Assembly (NCBI GenBank): GCA_030655215.1
Contig: JAURVZ010000027.1
Location: 1 to 42,064 of the forward strand
Source of the DNA: Pseudolabrys sp.
GTDB lineage: Bacteria; Pseudomonadota; Alphaproteobacteria; Rhizobiales; Xanthobacteraceae
Direction of reading: 5' to 3'
Length of the DNA stretch: 42,064 nucleotides
Below the pieces are notes generated by a model. That model was not told the origin of the DNA and did not search any database. It saw nothing but the letters and a program-made list of their open reading frames with translations. The position numbers and the translations under genes were made by a program. Shown piece after piece: positions 37,585-42,064 of the stretch (position 1 is its first letter; the number at the start of each line of letters is the position of its first letter).

Positions 37585-37791
37585 CTATCGGCGGCTGTTC
37601 AGTTCAAGCACGCTGGCCGTCACATGGCGCATGTGGCGGAAACCGGGTTCATAGTCGGGAACCGGCTTTGCGAATGCGGCCATCGCCGCTGAAAGAATAT
37701 CGATCTTGTCGAGTTCGGTGCGGATGCGTTCAACCGCGCGCTGCAACTCGCGCTTCAACCGATCTGCTCCTGTGTCCGTGTTGTTTGACAT
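37585..37791 (-). CDS. Small hypothetical protein between recF and gyrB
   Basis: A 68-residue acidic-basic helical protein (MSNNTDTGADRLKRELQRAV at the start, then VPDYEPGFRHMRH). I do not recognise a family. It is likely real: the ATG is preceded by AGAGGA at 8 bases, the codon use is like its neighbours, the first 50 residues form a good amphipathic helix, and a promoter candidate lies upstream. No signal peptide or membrane segment. Its position in the replication gene cluster may only be incidental. Confidence 0.68.
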   Translation of the reverse strand: MSNNTDTGADRLKRELQRAVERIRTELDKIDILSAAMAAFAKPVPDYEPGFRHMRHVTASVLELNSRR

Positions 37792-37864
37792 GGCCTTAGT
37801 CCTCTATGCCGTGGCGAACCACTGCCTAGTAAAAGCCTCAGCCAATCGATCGTTCCGATTTTCG

Positions 37865-37904
37865 GCGATATCTAAATATCGCGATTAATGAATGGTAATT
37901 GCAA
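37865..37904 (-). promoter_or_regulatory. Promoter candidate and hairpin before the small gene
   Basis: On the minus strand TTGCAA (37904-37899) and CGATAT (37881-37876) are 17 bases apart. The -10 overlaps a 7-bp perfect hairpin, GCGATAT-CTAA-ATATCGC, at 37865-37882. The 168-base gap 37792-37959 is AT-rich and shows no clear recF terminator. Confidence 0.35.
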
Positions 37905-37959
37905 CCTAACTGGAACTTTCCAGAGGTTGATTCGACTAGATTTTCTGCGGTTTTTCGCG

Positions 37960-39105
37960 TCAGCGCAGGGGCGCGACGGTACCGTTCCGGACCTCGAACA
38001 TCGCCGCCCGGCCGGCCAGATCGGCGAAGGCCGCCGGATCGGCCCCGGTCATCCACACCTGAGCACCGAGGCTCGCCAATGCGTCGTAAAGCGCGGCGCG
38101 GCGCATCGGGTCGAGATGGGCGACAACCTCATCCAGCAGCATGACTGGCGCGTAGCCGGTCATCTCCTTGATCAGCCGGGCATGCGCCAGCACCAGGCGG
38201 ATCAGCAGCGCCTTCTGCTCGCCGGTCGAAGCCTCGACGGCGGGAATGCCCTTGCCGGCATGGGTGACGAGGAAATCCGAACGGTGCGGGCCATCCAGCG
38301 TGCGGCCGGCGGCGGCGTCGCGGGCGCGGTTTTCCTTGAGCAGTTCGCGGTAGCGATCTTCAATCTCCAGCGCCGAGTGTTCCGGCAGCATCTTCTCCAT
38401 CCAGCCATCAAGCGCGATGTCGGGCATGGCGAAAGCGGGCGCCTGGTCACGTGTGGCGGCGAGCGCACCGGACAAACGATTGACAGTTTCGGCGCGCGCG
38501 GCTGCCACGGCAACGGCGACTTCGGCGGTCTCGTGTTCGATGGCGTCCAGCCAGTGCGGATCGCTGCGATTGTCTTCAAGCAGCCGGTTACGCGAGCGCA
38601 GCGAACGCTCCAGCGCATTGACGCGGCCGGAATGCTGCGCGTCGACGGCGAGCACCAGACGGTCGAGAAAACGCCGCCGCTCCGACGCCGGTCCACTGAA
38701 CAGCGGATCCATCGACGGCGTCAGCCAGACGACGCGCAGGTGTTCGGCAAAGGCGGTGGCCGAACCGACATTCTCGCGGTCGATGCGGCATTTGCGGTTG
38801 CTGGCATTCTCGTCGCCTAGGGGCGCTTCGATGCCGGTGCCGAGCGTCGACAGGCCTTCCATGCCTTCGATCTCGGCCGACACCGCCCAGGCGCCATCGC
38901 CTTCCGAGAAGGACAGTTCGTCCATCGTGGCGCGGTGCAGGCCGCGGCCCGGCGCCAGCATCGATATGGCTTCAATCAGGTTGGTCTTGCCGGCGCCGTT
39001 GACGCCGGTGAGCACGACCGGCCCGGCTTCCTCAAGCGAAAGCTGCGCGGCGTGATAGCTGCGGAAATTCGTCAATGTCAGGCGGCGAATGAAGGCGGCG
39101 GTCAT
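37960..39105 (-). CDS. recF: DNA replication and repair protein RecF
   Basis: RecF loads RecA at gaps with RecO and RecR. The 381-residue SMC-like ATPase starts at the ATG 39105 (MTAAFIRRLTLTNFRSYHAA), leaving one base after the gntK stop. The Walker A motif GVNGAGKTN lies at residues 34-42. The family's LTPSMDPLFSGPASERRRFL stretch follows. The ABC signature region STGEQKALLIRLVLAHA and Walker B VMLLDEVVAHLD are near residues 285 and 318. It normally follows dnaN; here gnd and gntK lie between. Confidence 0.96.
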   Translation of the reverse strand: MTAAFIRRLTLTNFRSYHAAQLSLEEAGPVVLTGVNGAGKTNLIEAISMLAPGRGLHRATMDELSFSEGDGAWAVSAEIEGMEGLSTLGTGIEAPLGDENASNRKCRIDRENVGSATAFAEHLRVVWLTPSMDPLFSGPASERRRFLDRLVLAVDAQHSGRVNALERSLRSRNRLLEDNRSDPHWLDAIEHETAEVAVAVAAARAETVNRLSGALAATRDQAPAFAMPDIALDGWMEKMLPEHSALEIEDRYRELLKENRARDAAAGRTLDGPHRSDFLVTHAGKGIPAVEASTGEQKALLIRLVLAHARLIKEMTGYAPVMLLDEVVAHLDPMRRAALYDALASLGAQVWMTGADPAAFADLAGRAAMFEVRNGTVAPLR

Positions 39106-39106
39106 G

Positions 39107-39607
39107 TTACCGCGCGCCGAATTTCTCAACAGTCATACGCACGATATCGTCCGCGGTGGCATCAATTGCAATGGCGATGGCCGGCTCGTCGGGCCCCGGT
39201 TCCTGCAAGGTCGCCAGCTGGCTGTCGAGCAGTTGCGGCGGCATGAAGTGACCCTTGCGCGTGGCCATGCGGGCGGCGAGCTGCTCCTTCGTGCCCTTCA
39301 GATAGACGAAGCCGACATCGTCGTGACCGTCCTGCAAAATCCCGCGGTAGCTGCGCTTCAGCGCCGAGCACGCAACGATCACCGGCTGGCCGGCACGGCG
39401 TGCGTCGTCGATGCGCGCGGCAATCGCTTTCAGCCAGGGCAGGCGGTCGTCGTCATTGAGCGGAATGCCCTTCGACATCTTCTCGATGTTAGCCGGCGGA
39501 TGCAGGCTGTCACCTTCGATCAGCGGCCGCTTCAGCGCATCAGCGAGGATCGCGCCGACGGTGCTCTTGCCGGAGCCGCTGACGCCCATGATGATGATCA
39601 TCATCAT
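39107..39607 (-). CDS. gntK: Gluconokinase
   Basis: GntK phosphorylates gluconate to 6-phosphogluconate. The 166-residue protein begins MMMIIIMGVSGSGKSTVG with the P-loop at residues 8-15, then LIEGDSLHPPANIEKMSKGI and VACSALKRSYR of the family. Seven codons at the start (three ATG, three ATC, one ATG) make the exact first residue uncertain; 39607 and 39589 are the extremes. It lies 5 bases after gnd and one base before recF, so all are in one operon. Gnd uses its product. Confidence 0.94.
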   Translation of the reverse strand: MMMIIIMGVSGSGKSTVGAILADALKRPLIEGDSLHPPANIEKMSKGIPLNDDDRLPWLKAIAARIDDARRAGQPVIVACSALKRSYRGILQDGHDDVGFVYLKGTKEQLAARMATRKGHFMPPQLLDSQLATLQEPGPDEPAIAIAIDATADDIVRMTVEKFGAR

Positions 39608-39608
39608 G
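39587..39608. repeat. 22-bp perfect palindrome over the gntK start codons
   Basis: A run of three CATGATGATGAT-type units meets its own reverse complement at a central GATC, giving a perfect palindrome. It contains four possible ATG starts of gntK. In RNA it could fold on itself and affect start-site choice. Confidence 0.95.
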
Positions 39609-39612
39609 ATGA

Positions 39613-40590
39613 TTACTTGCTCTTGGCCTCGGCATGCCCGCCAAAACCGCGGCGCATCGCCGAGATCACCTTGTCGGCGAAGTTGCTTTCGCGGCGCGAG
39701 CGGAAGCGCGCATAAAGCGCCGCGGTCAATGTCATCGCCGGAATGGCGCGGTCGATCGCGGTCTGGATGGTCCAGCGCCCCTCGCCGGTGTCGTCGACCT
39801 TGCCGGAGAAATCCGTGAGCCTGGCGTCTGCGCTGAGCGCATTGGCGGTTACATCCAATAACTTTGACTCGACGATGCTGCCGTGCCGCCAAACTTCGGC
39901 GATCTCGTCGATCTTCAGCGGCATGCGCTCGGCTTCCGGAACGCTGTCGTCATTAGCCTCGGCCAAAATCTGAAAGCCTTCGGCATAGGCCTGCATCAGG
40001 CCATATTCGATGCCGTTGTGCACCATTTTGACGAAATGCCCGGCGCCGTTCGGCCCGACATGCAGCCAGCCATTTTGCGCGGAAGAGTTTTGCGGCGCTG
40101 TTGATCCCGTCGCCGGCGCCTCGCCACCGGGCGACAAAGCGGCGAAAATCGGCGCCAGCCGCGCCACCACGTCCTTCTCGCCGCCCATCATCAGGCAATA
40201 GCCGGAGGTTGCGCCGAGGACGCCGCCGCTGGTGCCGACATCGATATGATGCAGCCCACGCGCTTTCAGCGCCTTGGCGCGGCGCAGATCGTCCTTCCAG
40301 AACGTATTGCCGCCGTCGATGATGGTGTCGTCGGGCTCGAGCAGCTCGCTCAGCGCATTGATGGTGGTCTCGGTCGCTTCGCCGGCCGGCAGCATGACCC
40401 ATACCGTGCGCGGCTTTGTGAGTTGCTTGACGACATCGGCCAAGTTGGCCGCGGCGGAGGCGCCATCGGCGGCCAAAGCGTTGACGGCGGCGGCGCTGTG
40501 ATCGCTGACAACAACACGATGGCCATGCTTGATCAGCCGCCGGGACAGATTACCGCCCATGCGGCCTAGGCCGATCATCCCGATCTGCAT
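39613..40590 (-). CDS. gnd: 6-phosphogluconate dehydrogenase, short (decarboxylating) form
   Basis: Gnd converts 6-phosphogluconate to ribulose 5-phosphate, CO2 and NAD(P)H. The 325-residue protein is the short type (about 300-330 residues, unlike the 470-residue enteric enzyme). It has the Rossmann motif GLGRMGGN (residues 7-14), substrate loop TSGGVLGATSGYCLMMGG, and catalytic GHFVKMVHNGIEYG. An insertion of about 18 low-complexity residues (PATGSTAPQNSSAQN) sits before the catalytic motif. The short type often prefers NAD. It lies 36 bases after dnaN, an unusual place for this metabolic gene. Confidence 0.95.
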   Translation of the reverse strand: MQIGMIGLGRMGGNLSRRLIKHGHRVVVSDHSAAAVNALAADGASAAANLADVVKQLTKPRTVWVMLPAGEATETTINALSELLEPDDTIIDGGNTFWKDDLRRAKALKARGLHHIDVGTSGGVLGATSGYCLMMGGEKDVVARLAPIFAALSPGGEAPATGSTAPQNSSAQNGWLHVGPNGAGHFVKMVHNGIEYGLMQAYAEGFQILAEANDDSVPEAERMPLKIDEIAEVWRHGSIVESKLLDVTANALSADARLTDFSGKVDDTGEGRWTIQTAIDRAIPAMTLTAALYARFRSRRESNFADKVISAMRRGFGGHAEAKSK

Positions 40591-40626
40591 GCGATTATCC
40601 CGGTCGAGAAACGACGCCGCGGCGGC

Positions 40627-41745
40627 TTAGACCCGCATCGGCATCAAGACATAGAGCGCGCCCTTGGCGTCCTTGTCCTGCACCAAAGTCGGCGAACCCG
40701 GATCGGCCAGCTTGAGCACCGCGACTTCGCCTTCGATCTGCGCCGCGATGTCGAGCAGGTAACGCGAGTTGAAGCCGATATCGAGCGGCTCCGAGTCATA
40801 CTCGACTTCGAGTTCTTCCGTTGCCGAGCCTGAATCCGGATTGGTTACCGACAGCACCAACCGACCGCCGGTGATCGACAGTTTCACGGCGCGGCCACGC
40901 TCGCTCGACACGGTCGAGACGCGATCGACTGCGGCTTCGAAATCCTTCTTGTCGACGATCAGACTCTTGTCGTTGTTGGCTGGAATGACGCGGCCGTAAT
41001 CGGGGAAGGTGCCGTCGATCAACTTCGAGGTCAGCACCACATTGCCGATCGAGAAACGGATCTTGCCGGCCGACAGTTCGATCTGAACATCACCTTCGCC
41101 GCTTTCGATCAGGCGCTGCACTTCGGCAACCGTCTTGCGCGGCACGATGATGCCCGGCATGCCGGCCGCACCCTCCGGCAGCGTTAGTTCGACCTGCGCC
41201 AGACGGTGACCGTCGGTCGCCACCGCGCGCAAGGTCGGCGCCTTGGCGTTGCCAGCGGCGTGCAGATAGATGCCGTTGAGGTAATAGCGCGTCTCTTCGG
41301 TCGAGATCGCGAACTGGGTCTTGTCGATCAGTCGCTTGAGGTCAGCGGCCGGCACGGCGAATTTGTGGCTCATCTCGCCGGCGGCGAGATCGGGGAAGTC
41401 GCTTTCCGGCAAAGTCTGCAGCGTGAAGCGCGAACGCCCGGCGCGGATCGACAGAACGGCGCGGTCGCCGGAGCCTTCGATGACGATCTGCGAGCCGTCC
41501 GGCAGCTTGCGGACGATGTCGTAGAACATATGCGCCGGCACGGTGGTCGAGCCGCCGGGCGCAACCTCAGCCGAAATCGAATCGGTGACTTCGAGGTCGA
41601 GATCGGTCGCCTTCATGCTGAGCTTGCCCTTGTCGGAGCGGATCAGCACGTTGGCCAGGATCGGGATCGTGTTCCGCCGTTCGACCACGCGATGGACGTG
41701 ACCCAGCGATTTCAGCAGTTCGGCACGCTCTACAGTAACTTTCAT
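40627..41745 (-). CDS. dnaN: DNA polymerase III beta subunit (sliding clamp)
   Basis: The beta clamp dimerises around DNA and tethers polymerase III. The 372-residue protein has three clamp domains: MKVTVERAELLKSLGHVHRV at the start, ATDGHRLAQVEL in the middle domain, and the C-terminal LVQDKDAKGALYVLMPMRV with the hydrophobic cleft ending in the conserved MPMR. It heads the dnaN-gnd-gntK-recF run. The 319 bases upstream hold a short GC-rich region and a repeat; no convincing promoter or DnaA box was found. Confidence 0.98.
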   Translation of the reverse strand: MKVTVERAELLKSLGHVHRVVERRNTIPILANVLIRSDKGKLSMKATDLDLEVTDSISAEVAPGGSTTVPAHMFYDIVRKLPDGSQIVIEGSGDRAVLSIRAGRSRFTLQTLPESDFPDLAAGEMSHKFAVPAADLKRLIDKTQFAISTEETRYYLNGIYLHAAGNAKAPTLRAVATDGHRLAQVELTLPEGAAGMPGIIVPRKTVAEVQRLIESGEGDVQIELSAGKIRFSIGNVVLTSKLIDGTFPDYGRVIPANNDKSLIVDKKDFEAAVDRVSTVSSERGRAVKLSITGGRLVLSVTNPDSGSATEELEVEYDSEPLDIGFNSRYLLDIAAQIEGEVAVLKLADPGSPTLVQDKDAKGALYVLMPMRV

Positions 41746-41940
41746 GGGAGACCCGCTTCAGCGCCTTTAAATGAGCCCGTAAACCAGGCGCAACGGCAGA
41801 CCGCCTTCCGCGAGTGCGGAGCCGGGGGGCAAAGGTGGCAAGAGCGGGGCGTTTAAGCAAGGGCGGCGGCGGGGTGCGGCAAAATTTCCCCAGGTGTGCA
41901 CAGGCACGCTGTCGAATGGGAATACAGCGCACTTGCTTTC

Positions 41941-42064
41941 TTCTCCCTCCCCCCTTGCGGGGGAGGTCGACCGTCATCGCCGTCAGGCGAAGACGGTCGG
42001 GAGGGGGGTAACAGCAAGCACCGAAGACTAAGCACCCCCCTCCCCGACCCTCCCCCGCAAGGGG
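41941..42064. repeat. GC-rich palindromic repeat at the right window edge, incomplete
   Basis: CCTCCCCCCTTGCGGGGGAGG is followed by the hairpin GACCGTC...GACGGTC (41969-41999) and GGGAGGGGGGT, which pairs with ACCCCCCTCCC (42034-42044). The next arm, CCCTCCCCCGCAAGGGG, is cut by the window edge. It is the same class as 22650-22803. Between it and dnaN (41746-41940) I see nothing definite. Confidence 0.65.

Noticed and set aside
39608..39892. Long N-terminal extension of gluconokinase
   Set aside because: The extension overlaps gnd, is Arg/His-rich and has no resemblance to protein. The P-loop belongs near the start in this family.
41880..41915. DnaA box or replication origin near dnaN
   Set aside because: Only one weak TGTGCACAG-like site is present, without clustering or an AT-rich unwinding region. 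Many alphaproteobacteria have their origin elsewhere.

Overview
The window is about 42 kb of GC-rich bacterial chromosome, almost all of it coding. Gene content and order point to an alphaproteobacterium of the order Hyphomicrobiales (Rhizobiales). The markers are a PhrR/PraR-type regulator beside metK, a manganese-type Fur (Mur) inside a tsaB-rimI-miaB-phoH-ybeY-corC-lnt run, a DUF2336 protein, and GC-rich palindromic repeats between genes. The proteins look closest to the Bradyrhizobium/Xanthobacteraceae side of the order. This rests on recalled protein patterns, not a search. No phage, transposon, CRISPR array, tRNA or rRNA is visible.

Left part, 1-9250, minus strand: a transcription and translation operon, rimP-nusA-ylxR/L7Ae-infB-rbfA-truB-rpsO, with pnp (cut by the window edge) downstream. 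It has a recognisable promoter and a terminator-like attenuator in the rimP leader. Another strong terminator separates rpsO from pnp, whose leader carries two hairpins. Several gene pairs overlap by four bases.

9369-22559: a DUF2336 gene (plus) converges with trmB with no base between the stop codons. Reading leftwards on the minus strand from 22559 come nfuA-like, tsaB, rimI, mur, an acyltransferase (plsC family), miaB, phoH, ybeY, corC, lnt, a PhrR/PraR-type regulator, metK and trmB. Most are tightly spaced. The metK leader can pair its strong ribosome binding site with an upstream C-rich segment.

22650-29860: a universal stress protein, trpS and murJ (minus), divergent from an adenosine-kinase-like PfkB kinase (plus). 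The kinase is followed by a membrane-anchored coiled-coil protein of unknown function, an exported metallo-beta-lactamase-fold protein and a small degenerate GIY-YIG-like protein.

29886-34898, plus strand: an accessory-looking unit with its own promoter. It encodes a Rieske oxygenase, a glutamine-synthetase-like ligase, an alpha/beta hydrolase and a Bcr/CflA-type exporter. The first three are separated by 3 and -1 bases. The pairing of a Rieske oxygenase with a glutamine-synthetase-like enzyme recalls aniline degradation by gamma-glutamylation. This is the best candidate here for an uncharacterised pathway.

34902-42064, minus strand: replication genes dnaN, recF and gyrB, with the gluconate/pentose phosphate genes gnd and gntK inserted between dnaN and recF and a small conserved-looking protein between recF and gyrB. 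dnaA is not in the window; it may lie beyond the right edge, where a GC-rich repeat is cut off.
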